Origin: Dryococelus australis
Lineage: Eukaryota; Arthropoda; Insecta; Phasmatodea; Phasmatidae
Direction of reading: 5' to 3'
NCBI GenBank assembly: GCA_029891345.1
Contig: CM057002.1
Span: 59,820,777 to 59,884,776, forward strand
DNA: 64,000 nt
The position numbers and the translations under genes are program-made. The notes beneath the pieces are model-generated. The model did no database searches. It was not told where the DNA came from and worked only from the letters and a program-made list of their open reading frames with translations. Shown piece after piece: positions 35,430 through 48,187 of the stretch (its first letter is position 1; every line of letters starts with the position of its first letter).

Positions 35430-37324
35430 AACAGTATTAAGGGTCGGTCACGTGCCTACAGGGTAAGCCCTTGCAATAAGGAGCATTATTACAGACATGT
35501 CGGTCCAGCTTTTACTGTTCGCTTTTGCTTCACACTTTCATCAGACGTCACGTGAACCTCCCTGAAGTGAGATTTTACTATTGGTCGAGCTTGCCGCCCA
35601 AGGTCACGTAGTTCTACGGCGTGCCAAGGGATGACACTTGCCACTCCCACACCTCTCCCCACCAAGGACCCATGGACAAGGAGTATATAAGTCCATGTGC
35701 TGCCCGAAGAAATATGTCTATGCCACCTTTACCACGCTGAACTGTGCCGGAAGAAGTCACCAGGTCCTCATGACCCACCAGAAGCTCTTCCATGGTGGCT
35801 ACAATGCCTTCCAGACATTCTGGCAACTCTTCGCTAACAGCTCTCGAAAACGTCAATCCTCTTGCCTTACCTGCTGGTAACAGCAATTGCGCCCACACTA
35901 CCTCTCAGGTAGTGGTGATTGACGGTCCCTTCAGGATGCACCATGCTTGCCTTACCTGCTGGTAACTGTATTCATTCATTCACTCACCACTACCAACTCT
36001 AATAGTGGTCAACAGTCTCTTCTGAACAATGGTGAGTTTAGTTAGGATCAGTTTCACAGCTACCGAACCAGATCTCCTTTTCTAGTTCAGTGCCAGGTCT
36101 CCTTCACCTGGATTCACATAGGATAACTTCCGTTCAACTCTGGAATAGTTATGAGGTAGTACAGGCCCCATGTATATTCTACCTGGAAAATATATTCGCA
36201 CTTATTTCGTTGAGTTACTGTGTTAACCCTATGTAGAAATGAGTCCTTCAGAATAAAGCAGAAGGAGACTATAGTCCATTCCCGATTGGAAGCGACGACT
36301 TATGAACCTTTGAAAAAACGCCCTAGCCATTAGCTGCATGCATAGCTAGTAAAAAAAGTTCTGGTGCTGGTACAGCATCCGCACCAGAACCTGCAACATT
36401 TTTTACTAGCTTATGCATGCAGCTAATGGCTAGGGTGTATTTTCAAAGGTTCCTCAGTCGCTTCCAATCGGGAATGGACTATATACTTTTCGCACCACAC
36501 ACCCATTAGCTGGCCACCTGTGCTGTGCCCCAGAGGTGTAGTACGGTAGAGCCTCCACAACTAGCAAGACGTCCCTAAGGCAGCTAGCCAGCCAGACCAG
36601 CCTATACTCCGTCCACCGCGCTGAACTGTGCCGGACGAAGGCACACCGGGTATGACTCTTGCCTGTTCGGCTTCAGCGTTGTCTGATACACCACTCGGGA
36701 CTTCACCACCTGCTTCACTGTGTTTAGGCCGTAGTAGTTATTTTTCCTTATGCCCTATACTTGGAGGAGGGGCATTCGGTGGAAATTGAGAACGGCACTA
36801 CTAACTCCAAGAATAAGCAGAGTTGCAACCGCGTCTTGACTGCACTCAGCAGCCTAACCCTACGGGTACGAGCTCTTGCTGCCCGCAAGCTAGAGAGACC
36901 TCATCTACCATCTCCTTCCCCACACTTATTTCCCGTGCTTATGAAGACCGCCGGACAACCGCATCCCATAGTAGCAACCATCCAATGGGGCTAGGATATC
37001 CCATACAGAATCGCAAACTCCTGGTCCAGGAGCTACCAGAGCATCTGTAGCAGTGGCGGCCACCTGTGTCACCACAGTTCGGTCAGTTGCAAACCCGGGC
37101 CAACAGCCAGATAAGTAAACCCATGGCAGTGTGCCGCCCCATCCGCCAAGTGTTACCAGACTTCGTACCGAGCATGCAGGCCACATGCCCAACCCTCTAC
37201 ATGGGCCGTGTGCCGGTCCAACGGCACTAAGTTATTGACTTCACTAATCTTGTGTGACTAGCGACACAAACAAAACTGTAATTGACCGCGGCGACCCGTT
37301 TCAGCGAAAGGCTATCGCGTGTCA
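35430..37324 (+). repeat. 5' LTR, copy C of the ~2-kb family
   Basis: TATATAAG lies at 35684-35691 and AATAAA at 36252-36257, the same spacing as in copies A and B. The terminal peptide block PDFVPSMQATCPTLYMGRVP is encoded at 37157-37218. The end, ATCGCGTGTCA, resembles the ends of A and B. A primer-binding site follows within about 10 bases and gag follows that, which identifies the whole family as LTRs. A 213-base foldback element sits just after the poly(A) signal. The left end is estimated from copy A. Confidence 0.6.
36271..36483. mobile_element. Long foldback MITE within LTR copy C
   Basis: The first ~100 bases are nearly the reverse complement of the last ~100. The ends are ATAGTCCATTCCCGATTGG and its complement, and the centre is GTTCTGGTGC ... 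GCACCAGAAC. The flanks are T/TA, compatible with a TA target. It would form a near-continuous hairpin. Confidence 0.85.
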
Positions 37325-37334
37325 AGGGTTTTTG

Positions 37335-37350
37335 TGGTGCCCAACGTGGG
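37335..37350 (+). other. Primer-binding site of the copy C element
   Basis: TGGTGCCCAACGTGGG follows the LTR end and precedes gag by about 200 bases. It has the same form as the site at 781. Confidence 0.75.
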
Positions 37351-37559
37351 CCACAGCTTCAATAGTTCAGACTAGGGGATAGAATAATGCCAGCCGATCT
37401 AGTGACCTAGCCGGGAGTCTTCAAATCTAAACTCAAACGGACTTTGGGGAGTCTGAAAATATCCCATGGTGCTCAACCACAGTCAATTTAACAACTGCAA
37501 TGTCGGGCTGAGAACAGAGTCTCACCGACAGTCTCGAAACCAACATGGCTGATGCTACT

Positions 37560-38523
37560 CTCGACCGCTGCCATGTAACCACATGTCCTGGCATGGGGCC
37601 CATGTGATTACATGTGCTCACTGTCATAACCGCTTCCACTGCCCATGCTTGCGGTGGCAGATGAGTCTCGTTACACAGACGGGTTGGAATACCAGTGTAA
37701 CGAGTGCCGAACTTGCCAGAACTTCCATCATGCATGCATTGGATTGCCAGATGAACGCATCAAGAGGCCAGGCCTGGTGTATCATTGCAAAGTTTGCAGA
37801 CATGCCGAAGATTATTGACAACCGAATACTGGTGATCGCCAGAGCCCTGTCACAGAACTCCAACTGCCAGAGTTTGGAGGAAGAACAAATGAAGACCCAA
37901 CGGCGTTCACGAGAGAATGTGAACTGGAATTCAGAGTGCACAAAATACCATTCACGCAATGGGTCAATGGGGCCCCTTCGACAACTCAAGGGGAAAGTGC
38001 TCAAATGGTGGGCTAGGTATGGGGAATTCATCACAGAGTGGGGGCAGCTGTGTACTTTCCTCGCCTCAAAATTCACTGGCGAGGAAGCCATAGTTCGCCT
38101 GACCACCAAATTTCACAGTCAAACCAAAGCCAGCAAAGAGGAGGCTGGAATCTTTATGCGTCACAAAGTGCAGATGTATAAACACATTTTCCCAACTGAA
38201 CGCGAAGAGGACTGTGTGTGCAATGTGACACACATGCTTCTAACAAAGCTCCGAAACTTGTTACAGTTTCCGAAACCACAAACCATTAATGAGTTTGTGG
38301 ACCAGGCAAAAGAAATTGAGTTGAATTATAATGCACAGGCTAGAAAAGCTGTGTCCTAAATCCGTCAACAATGATAAACCACCCGAGCATAAGGTCAATA
38401 CCTACACACCCCCTCCCTGCACCACCGTGCTCCCATAGTGTTGGTTATGCCTAGGTCAACACTTCCACAAGGATTGCCCATGCAGGCAAGGTCAAGCTAA
38501 GGAAGGGAGATACACTATTGGGT
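37560..38523 (+). pseudogene. gag: Gypsy-like gag with tandem PHD-like zinc fingers, capsid and zinc knuckle
   Basis: Read across frames, 37600-37800 gives CAHCHNRFHCPCLRWQ, a terminal CNEC, then CQNFHHACIGLP and YHCKVCRHAED. These are two successive patterns of the PHD type (C-x2-C ... FH-x2-C ... C-x2-C). A capsid-like region follows in an open frame to 38359, including KGKVLKWWARYGEFI, FTGEEAIVRLTTKFHSQTK and PQTINEFVDQAKEIE. At 38439-38477 a degenerate knuckle reads CWLCLGQHFHKDC. Frameshifts near 37680, 37800 and 38359 make it inactive. No protease or RT follows; a MITE begins at 38559. Confidence 0.65.
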
Positions 38524-38558
38524 GAAGATTTCCTGCTGTCTTGATGAGTACTGGAAAT

Positions 38559-39272
38559 ACAGTATTTTTGTGCGTATAGGCTGCATACGTGTATAGGTAG
38601 CACCAGAAGTTTTTGATAAAAAATTAGGGATAATTAACATTTCAAGTATAAGCTGCACTGAATTTTGTATTCCTGTAAATATTGTTAAGTCACAATTCCA
38701 AAGAAGCATAGTAAATTCAGACTTAATTTCTCCCCTACAAAACATTTGAGACAGGAAATTTGTGTTATGTTGCAATGTTTACGAATATACATCACACAAT
38801 TACTATTCCAAAGATAGTAAAAAGACTTGAGGAAGCAAAACCACAACATGATGTTACACAAAATGGCAGCTTATCAATGTGCATTTGTAGAGCCACGGCG
38901 GGCATGCAAACTACCTAAGATATCTTTCTCTTGTACAGCAAAGAAATTATTTTCTCATGTACGACATTTATGGGCAAGATCCAACATGTTTACATTTTAC
39001 ATGTGCAGGATGACGGTTATTTTGTTTATGAACGATATGAACAAATAACTGCACGAGCAAATTTTTTTTTTATAGTTTTTCTTTTCCCTTTATTTATTGC
39101 TTCCGTCCTTCCCGAATTAAAACATTAAAATATACTGTATGTTGACAAATTTCTAAACATATTTTGGGAGAAAAAAAAATGATGCCAATATCTTGTATAC
39201 AAGCCTCACCCCACTTTCTGTAGTCATTTTTTTTTGGTAAGGATATGCAGCCTATACACGCAAAAATATGGG
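38559..39272. mobile_element. MITE family M3, full-length copy
   Basis: Terminal inverted repeats of about 30 bases bound the element. The left end is AGTATTTTTGTGCGTATAGG and the right end, inverted, is CATATTTTTGCGTGTATAGG. Partial copies occur at 6650-6972 and about 25620-25741. No transposase is present. The small open frames within it are not conserved. Confidence 0.75.
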
Positions 39273-39313
39273 TAAGTGTTGGGAGGGAACTGGGAGTTGA
39301 AGCCTCTCCCGTT

Positions 39314-39341
39314 GGGGGGGGGGGGGGGGGGGGGGGGGGGG
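39314..39341. repeat. 28-base G homopolymer
   Basis: There are twenty-eight consecutive guanines, abnormal for AT-rich DNA. On the minus strand they create a proline run inside a 186-codon open frame (39654-39094) that also crosses the M3 element and is therefore not a gene. Similar runs occur at 43513-43530 (C), 11047-11063 (C) and 48120-48141 (G). The stretch 39342-40010 shows nothing identifiable. Confidence 0.95.
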
Positions 39342-40017
39342 AGCTCTGCCCCATGGGGATCGAATGTGAAGTGCAGGGGTTACCTGCCCTTCTTATTTTC
39401 CGCTGAGTACCACTCTTTCGAGTGTAAGGCATAAGGAAGGAACAACTACCAACCTTACGAGAGTGAAGCATGCGATGATGGTCCGTAGCTATGTGTACTT
39501 CCAAGGGCCGCAGTCCGTGCAGGCAAGAGTCATACCCTGTGCTCTTTCGTCCGGCCCAGTCAAGAGAGTGGAGATATTGAGACCCATGTCGATGTGTCTT
39601 CTGTCGATCGTGCCGGGGAAGTTGAGCAAGAGAATTGATTAAACTACCCCTCATATTAAAAATGATGATGCACTAATGTGGGGAATCAAGGTAGGGGATC
39701 AAAAGGAGAAAGGGAGGGGAAGCCGAGCCCAATCAAGGAAGTATCCAGGCGCTGCTGTCCCGGTGGTCGTTAACGGTACTAATGCAATGGTGGCAGCATC
39801 GTTACAACTCAAGGTACATCAAACTTTGACATACAGACAACTAAACTAATTGAGTTAACAATTCGAGATTTTTATTAACAACTAGGGGCCCAGCATGTGA
39901 CCTTTACTTTTTAGTATTGTCACATGCCTAGAACAGTTATGATGTTATAAATTTTTGTTATCATACGACAGAAAAAAAAATGATATGAAATTAACTCAAC
40001 ATTGGATATAATTCTAT

Positions 40018-40078
40018 CCACTAAGCCACTGCAGCCCCACTTGAAATCGCTCTAGCCACTTGACCACTGTGACCCCAC
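40018..40078 (-). repeat. Two tandem tRNA-SINE heads (box A pair)
   Basis: On the minus strand, TGGTCAAGTGG (40066-40056) and TGGCTTAGTGG (40028-40018) each fit the polymerase III box A consensus TRGYNNAGTGG. Each is preceded by GGGG-CA/CAGTGG-like sequence, 38 bases apart. No clear box B or tail is seen, so these look like duplicated SINE heads. Confidence 0.4.
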
Positions 40079-40812
40079 TTATTTAACTCAACATTGAAGC
40101 GAGACATTTAGAGTAAACAAAAATGATATTCCATTACCTTCATATCTCTATGCAATAATCTCTATACATTAATACAAAACTTTCATAGGAAAAAAGTAAT
40201 TGAAAAATGAGTGTTTAGGGTATAAGGTAATGATTGTGTAATCTGATCTTGTTGAAATTCGAACATCACCTGTATTAGACCCTGAGGATTTGCTCTGCAA
40301 AATTTGAAGAACTTCTGTTGACTTTCAAGGGACTTAGAAGTATTAAAGACGGACAAATAGAGACAGATCATCCTATTATATAATAGGAGGATTACTGCAG
40401 ATATAATAGTTTCACCTTACACATGTTATAGTGCTGAAATTGACAAAAAAAAATTGACAGAAAATACTATGTATTCATTTTTTTAAATGTAAAACATAAA
40501 TTTGTGGTGATTCTTAAGTTTACCAGAGGTGTGAAATGTTTCTGAATTTATCTAGTATCAGTATTTTTAATTTTCTTATAATACACTGAAAAATGCATTT
40601 AAGATCTTTGTATATTACAAATTTTAGTTAATTTATTAAAAATGAATTAGTAGTAAAAATTTTAAGAGTAAATTTGTTTGGATTAGGCACCCAATAAAGC
40701 TTCATAGATGGCACTTTTTAATTAGCAGCCTAATTTCAAAGGTGCATGGTGTTTAAATTTAGATGGTATGTTGGTTGTTAGCCATCTTATGTATGTCTGT
40801 GATTTGTTGCAG

Positions 40813-40890
40813 AGTGGCATCAGCCAATTCTTTGGTAGAAGAAATCCTGCAGATACAAGAAATAATTCTGTTAACTCAAAGGCACTCTGA
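40813..40890 (+). CDS. Putative terminal exon with PCNA-binding-like motif
   Basis: A TTTGTTGCAG acceptor precedes 26 codons ending in TGA, starting SGISQFFGRRNPADTRN. The spacing I-x-x-F-F matches the core of a PIP box, which binds PCNA; the glutamine would have to come from the previous exon. The C-terminus of RNase H2 subunit B has a comparable SGMKSI-FFG ending, so that is one candidate, but 26 residues are too few to assign. A + strand AATAAA lies about 90 bases after the stop. No upstream exon was found, so it may be spurious. Confidence 0.35.
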   Translation, partial: SGISQFFGRRNPADTRNNSVNSKAL

Positions 40891-40978
40891 GCTCATTAAT
40901 ATTTTTAACTGCTAAATTTGGTATGTTGAAAATTACATATTCAACAATCCAAAATCAGCTGTTTTATTTCACTGTAAA

Positions 40979-40991
40979 AATAAAATTTATT
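40979..40991. terminator. Interleaved poly(A) signals of converging genes
   Basis: AATAAA on the + strand (40979-40984) is followed immediately by AATAAA on the minus strand (40991-40986). The minus-strand signal lies 75 bases after the DIMT1 stop. The + strand signal lies 89 bases after the putative exon at 40813-40890. Confidence 0.55.
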
Positions 40992-41065
40992 ATTTTAACA
41001 ATGATTGTAACAGTACGTTTGAAGTGAAATGCGAAATCTTGGCGAAAAACTTCCAAAGGCAGACT

Positions 41066-41108
41066 TCAGGAGAAATGAATGTTTTCTTTGTTGAATGCAG
41101 TCAGCAGC
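41066..41108 (-). CDS. DIMT1: DIMT1, terminal exon
   Basis: This very short exon follows a TTTTTTTTACAG acceptor. Its first base completes a methionine codon, followed by LLTAFNKENIHFS and a TGA stop. Human DIMT1 ends LLHGFNAEGIHFS, so the assignment is secure despite the size. The five exons total 863 coding bases; with a missing ~80-base first exon this gives the family's usual ~313 residues. Confidence 0.93.
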
Positions 41109-41206
41109 CTGTAAAAAAAAAAACATTAAATTTTTTTTTTTTGAAAATTAGATAAATGAAAATAAAACAATAACAATCATTTCCTGATTTTTTTGTGGTT
41201 GCTCAC

Positions 41207-41313
41207 ATCATGAAGTCATCGATATCCATTGTCCGTGCTCGTTTAGTCTCCCAGCCACCACCTTTCAAAACATCTTCAATTTTCTGTTTCATGTCAAGAT
41301 CCTCAGCGATGGG
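41207..41313 (-). CDS. DIMT1: DIMT1, penultimate exon
   Basis: The exon lies between CTTATTTCTAATAG and TTCATGAT|GTGAGC. It encodes PIAEDLDMKQKIEDVLKGGG, then KRARTMDIDDFM. KRAR-MDIDDF is the conserved C-terminal motif of the eukaryotic family. It leaves two codon bases, which are completed by the last exon across a 98-base intron. Confidence 0.93.
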
Positions 41314-42018
41314 CTATTAGAAATAAGAATAAACCAATCAAAATCATCTATGATACTCACAACTCCACAATACTGCCACAAAACATATGTGAAGGCACAT
41401 ATATGGAACATTTCATAACGGAACATCTATAGCTTGTTCATTGAGGGAACAAATAAAAAAAACCTGATGCAGAAGACAAACTATGCACACATGCAGGCTT
41501 GCCCCTTGATTCCAGTGGTAAATTATACCATACAAATTTTCCCTGTAATGCGATTGTATACTGTAAGACAGGCTAAATAAATACGCCAGCATGCTCACAC
41601 TTTAATACAGTATGTGTAACAGGTAACACCCTATGCTTATAACAGGAGAAAATCAAAACCACGCTGGACCTTTCTGTGACCATCTGATTTCACACAAAAA
41701 ATCTTACACCCTTGGAAAAGCAGAACAAAATAAGAGAACCAATTAACTATAAATATATTGTTCACCACAATAGTTATTTGTTGATTTTTTATTTTTATTT
41801 TAGCAAACTTGAATGTATACATTAGGCGAATGCAATAATGCAATTTTTTGTAATGATGTGGCAGAAAATACCAAACTAACTGGATTAAGAAACTACTGAG
41901 ATTTCTGTAGTGAGCAAACGTTAGTTCAAAGATATAAGTTATCTATAGAAGCTGCTAGTCTATGTCAAGAGGCCTCCGATGAAAAGTGTGGGCCTTAAAG
42001 TTTGAGATCAGGTTTCTA

Positions 42019-42345
<327 letters not shown>

Positions 42346-45300
42346 TTAATTACAAGGACAAGATAAATGGGCACTCACATCAAAGACGAATACTCTTAAA
42401 ATGTTTTAAACTTAACTGTCATTCACAATAATACTTATACAGAATAGTATTTCACACTAAAACTTCATTTATAGTTTGGCACTCTGCACTAGTAATTCTT
42501 TGATTACTTATTTTCCATATTTTCCATTTTCCATCATTCATTACTGAAAGCCCACACAGGCGTACAGTAATGAAATACTGCATTTCAAATTCAGATGTAT
42601 TTCTAAGCATTTATTATGCATTATAAATAACCCTTCCAGAGAGACGCTTGTTTATTTTTGTACACATCGCTACACTGAGTTCAACTTTGTAGCTAGGGGA
42701 AGTCAGAGAAGCACATGGTATGCAGTATTGAGATGAAAAATCATTATGGGTGAGAAACCACCCAAAGCATGGCCACATTGAATCAAACCATCAACTCCCA
42801 ATGTAAGTCGACACACTGCCTGCATGTTCAGTGGACATATTAGAATTGTCTCGGACATGAACCTTAAGAAATGCTGAAGTGTTAATAATGTAAATATTCT
42901 TATACAAACCATAATTACCATAGTAAATAATCTTTCATAATAATATTTCATAAAAGTAAAATAAAAGTCAATCGCATAGCTATATTGTAGTTCAATTTAG
43001 AATCACTTCACCAACCACTGTCACCACGTCCATGTTTCACCCTCATGAGACAGATTTGTGCAGCAGAACAACAGTGCTGAAAAAATGGGTTGTGGTTGTG
43101 TTGGGGACACTGCTGTTTGTTTTACGTAAATATGTATGTTGACGCGCTTGGACACCTTCATGTTTAAATTTATTTTATGTTCTTGGCACCGCTTCACTCG
43201 ATGATATGGGGTTTTATGAGTATCACTGGATTAATTTTGAAATGCTTTTTCCAACGGTATACAATTTCTGTATTTTGACTTGGCTTTTTGACAAGTACAA
43301 GCCAACATTGTGTTAAATTTTCTTAATTTTTTTTTGCATTAAACTCATACAATTTCACCATTACCAAGCCACACAAATGTTTTTATACACGCAATCAATT
43401 GTTGACGAGAGCTAAAGATTGAAACTTAAACGAGCATCGTAGCTTCTCCTAGTCAAAAGTTACACAACACGGAAGTTACGAGACGTGACGAAACTAACTC
43501 ATAATTGCGGCACCCCCCCCCCCCCCCCCCACAAACATTGCTTCGCAGTCCTCACTCAACGAAAAACATATTCTTTTTGATCCTTTGGCAATCGAGTGGT
43601 GTAATTGAATTTTAAATGTAGACGATAGATTCGGATCTGCAATGCCAAACTGTATCCCTCGATTTTGTTATCATCTGATTTTCTGGATTGTCTTCCAATA
43701 TGGTTGCAAATTTAAAGATGTATTCATGTCAAAATAGTTTTTTTTTTTCCATGAATGCAACTGAACAACAGTGGAATGGAGGAGTGTGTTGTGTTTAATT
43801 ATACAGTGCTATGACTGGCCTGCTTATCTCACCAACTGATTTTTGTCCAGCATACCCAAAGTCTCTTACTCCAAATTAATGAAATGGGTTTAGCTGCTTG
43901 TTTGCTGCATCAACTGGTTATCAATGGAAATCTTTAACCAGTAATGGTAACACATCAATTAGTTGAAATAACTGCAGTGCTGCTGCCTTGTTACTACTTT
44001 TGTTTGACTAAAGAATTTGATAGGAGATACAGAGGTAGGGGAGGTTTTTACCCTTACAGACTATCCCTGATCATGTTTACGCGCAGGCACCATGCAATTA
44101 CAGGGGTCAGAGCACACATTTTCAAAAAAATAGTTGATTTGGTAACCACAGATCATTAAAAAAATGATTTAGTGACTAATTTTTTATATCATGTATGCTA
44201 AAGAGAAGTTTTGACACTCCAAAAAACTTGTAGTAGTGAAAAGTTGGTAAATATAATACATAAGTGCGCCATTCCCCTCAAATAGTTACTTACAACAGTT
44301 TCTGCGAGGCATTCTAAATTTAGATATACATATCATCCAATGTATGCAAAGGAACTGTCAATCTTTAAACTATTGGTTTTTCCTTGGGTGTGCGAGACCA
44401 GTCCACGAAAATTGACGAAACCCGACTTGTAGGTGAATACAAAAGTCTCCAATGCAGCGACAATGATGTGTAAATAATGCAATTGCAAAGCGTTTGAAAA
44501 AAAAAAGTGAGATGGAATGCCCAAAAATAATGTTGCGCGTGAGAGATTAATTCATTACAATACAATTATTCCAGATACATGGCAGAACTTGATTCTCAAC
44601 AGTTTACAATGCTGTCTTTTGATGATGACTCATAGTATTCCAAAGTACTCTATGTACAGTGCATTAACTTCTGTTATCTGTGCCTCAACAGTTTTGTGTA
44701 AAGATTAGTAACTTTTGGTGACAAAACTGCAGAATAAAAAGACCCTAGCTTAGTGACTCAGCGTAAAAAAAAATTAACTTTTGAGTGACTTGCTCCGAGA
44801 CCTGCAATTAACAATTGTATATTGATGCCTTATGACTGGCCAAAAACTGATCCACCTTCTTACTCCACCCTGTTTAAGTAGCTTTTAGGAATGTCAAAGT
44901 TAAAAACTTTTTCCCTGCAAAAGAATGAGGCACCTTTCATGACCCCCTTCAAAGTTCTCACATGCAAAATACTGCACCCAGTGATCTCTTTAGCAAAGTC
45001 CGGCTGATAGACAACCAACTTCAAAAACTATATTAATATTATAACAAATTTAGCAAATTGCAATCAGCCCTTAATTTGAAAGAAAAATAAAGTTTAGAAA
45101 AAATGTATAGTAAATATTTGGCTGCAAGACAATATCTTACAGGTTTTATTTTACGTGGAAATTCTAAATTTGTTAGGGAGCTGGAAGTGGCTACACACAT
45201 TTTTTTAAGACAGTATATTGCTCATTTGTGAAATGTGCTGTTCTCGCAAATGAGCTGTATGTCAGGTCACAATACATGTATGTAATTTATCTTCAATGGA

Positions 45301-45354
45301 ACAGAATTTCTTAGAAATTATTTGGTAATTTATATTTAATATGCACAGATATTA

Positions 45355-45855
<501 letters not shown>

Positions 45856-46001
45856 TTAAGAAGCTCACCCAATCTAGCAGAACAACTACACTAACCACCT
45901 TCAACATTTGCCATGCTAAAGACAGGTCTCACCAAAAAACACCGTCTCAACATGCCTACAACAGAAATGTTCGAAGTTGTGGCAGGACAGTTTGATTGGA
46001 G

Positions 46002-46057
46002 TTCCTGCGTTAAATAAGACAGTGATCTACCGATCACTGTCTTATTTAACGCAGGAA
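46002..46057. repeat. Perfect 26-bp inverted repeat with 4-base loop
   Basis: Arms 46002-46027 and 46032-46057 are exact reverse complements around the loop TACC. Each arm includes TAAATAAGACAGTGATC or its complement. It lies in the DIMT1 intron between exons at 45718 and 49425. The perfect match implies a recent origin or constraint. Confidence 0.95.
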
Positions 46058-47751
46058 AAGTGCAATATATCAAACCATGTACATAACTTTTGATAATGAA
46101 ATTTTTTCAAACTTTCCATTTTATGAATATCATGTAAACCAAAACCCAAATTTTGAAATGCCCCATATTTTACAGTATCCTCGTTCAGCTCCATGTAATG
46201 GTTCTGCTCGGTTTAATGGACTTGAAATTTATATTTTCGTGTATTTTGAGATGTACTTTGTTCTTACAAAACTGTGAAATGGGGATTCTACCTAGCTTCT
46301 TAAGCAGGCTTACTGACTAGGTAATTTGATGACAGTGTACTGTGTGAAGAAGAAGCTGACTAATGGTTCTGAAATATTACACTACTGCAAACACATCCCT
46401 GGCCAATTCCTTTTGTGTTCATTCTGTATGCGATTATGACTTACAAAATATCCAATCATCTATGTACTGGATTTATTGAGCATGCAGAAATTTTACAGTT
46501 TACATCTGATATACCAGGTGATTCATTTAACTTGAGACTATGGAATAACGTGAAATAGATGCATTGTATGACAAAACATGTCCAAATCAACTCCCACTAT
46601 TGAAAGCCCGCAAAAGGTAGCTCATCGTCGTTCCATATGGAAGATGGTGTTGGGAGTTTGAAAGGCAAGTGGAAAAGAGTAATATTGATATTTCAAATGG
46701 GAACCCACATGTTTTATTGTAGATTTGGATTCTACATCAAAATGTATGAAAGATTTATTAGAAACAATTTTTGGCATTTGTTATAAATAGCATTGTAATA
46801 TGTGCAAATTAGGAACAAGGTATATCCATGCCTGCTTATACCTACATGTGGACAACACCTGGTTGTTATGCTACACTGCACGTCAGATTGCATATCCCTC
46901 ATGCATTCCTACACACACTTTTAAACATACAAATGCTGATTTCACAAGAACAGTAACATTAGCAAGTGCTGACAAGATGACCTCTTTCGTTGCTTTTCAC
47001 ATTCTAATTAACACACTGTATGTAAACTTGCATTACAACTCAAGCATTTTGAAATTAACGGACAAAAATAGATGACGAACCCCAAGTACGTTGAGAAGAA
47101 GGTGGGGGTTGATATTACCACTACACTCATAACTGGTTGAAGAACTTCCTTTCCTGTAACACTGTTCAAAATTGTATTGCTTAATCAGTAATGGTTTCGG
47201 AAATATGCCATGAAATGCAATTTCAAATTCAATTTTCAGTGGCACGTAAAGAATTGCCTCCCAAAATTAACACACTCAGTCCTGTGTACATCACTAGAAT
47301 ATATGAGTGGAATGTGTGAGGAACTTTACAGCTCCTTCCTAACAGTGGTGGAACCAGAGTTGAAGTCTGGAAGGGGGAGAGGGGTAATTGAGATGTGAAT
47401 AAACTTTTGGCCCCCTAATGAAATATTTTTATAATATAGAACTTGAATTTCTTTGAATCAATTTATAAAAAAAAAATCTTTATTTTCACCATTTGAAACA
47501 ATGCCCCTTTGGGGGAGGGGGTTGCAGGGGTGAGATCGTCCCTTATGCCCTTCCCTGAATCCACCACTATAACAAGAATTAGTAGTTCCCTTTCAACATT
47601 AGAGGAACTTGAACGAATTCCTTTCTGTGATTAACTTTCCGAGCCCTGGTTATTCTGCTGTTTCAGGTTGAATTAACCACTTGGTATACAGTACAATCAA
47701 TGTAAACAGATATATGTGTAGGTACATACACAAAAAAATTTATATATATAT

Positions 47752-48187
<436 letters not shown>

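Noticed and set aside
37624..38109. 161-codon minus-strand ORF
   Set aside because: It is antisense to the gag region, which has recognisable capsid and zinc-finger motifs on the + strand.
39094..39654. 186-codon minus-strand ORF with polyproline
   Set aside because: It crosses the M3 MITE and a 28-base G homopolymer. The proline run is the homopolymer and no domain is present.
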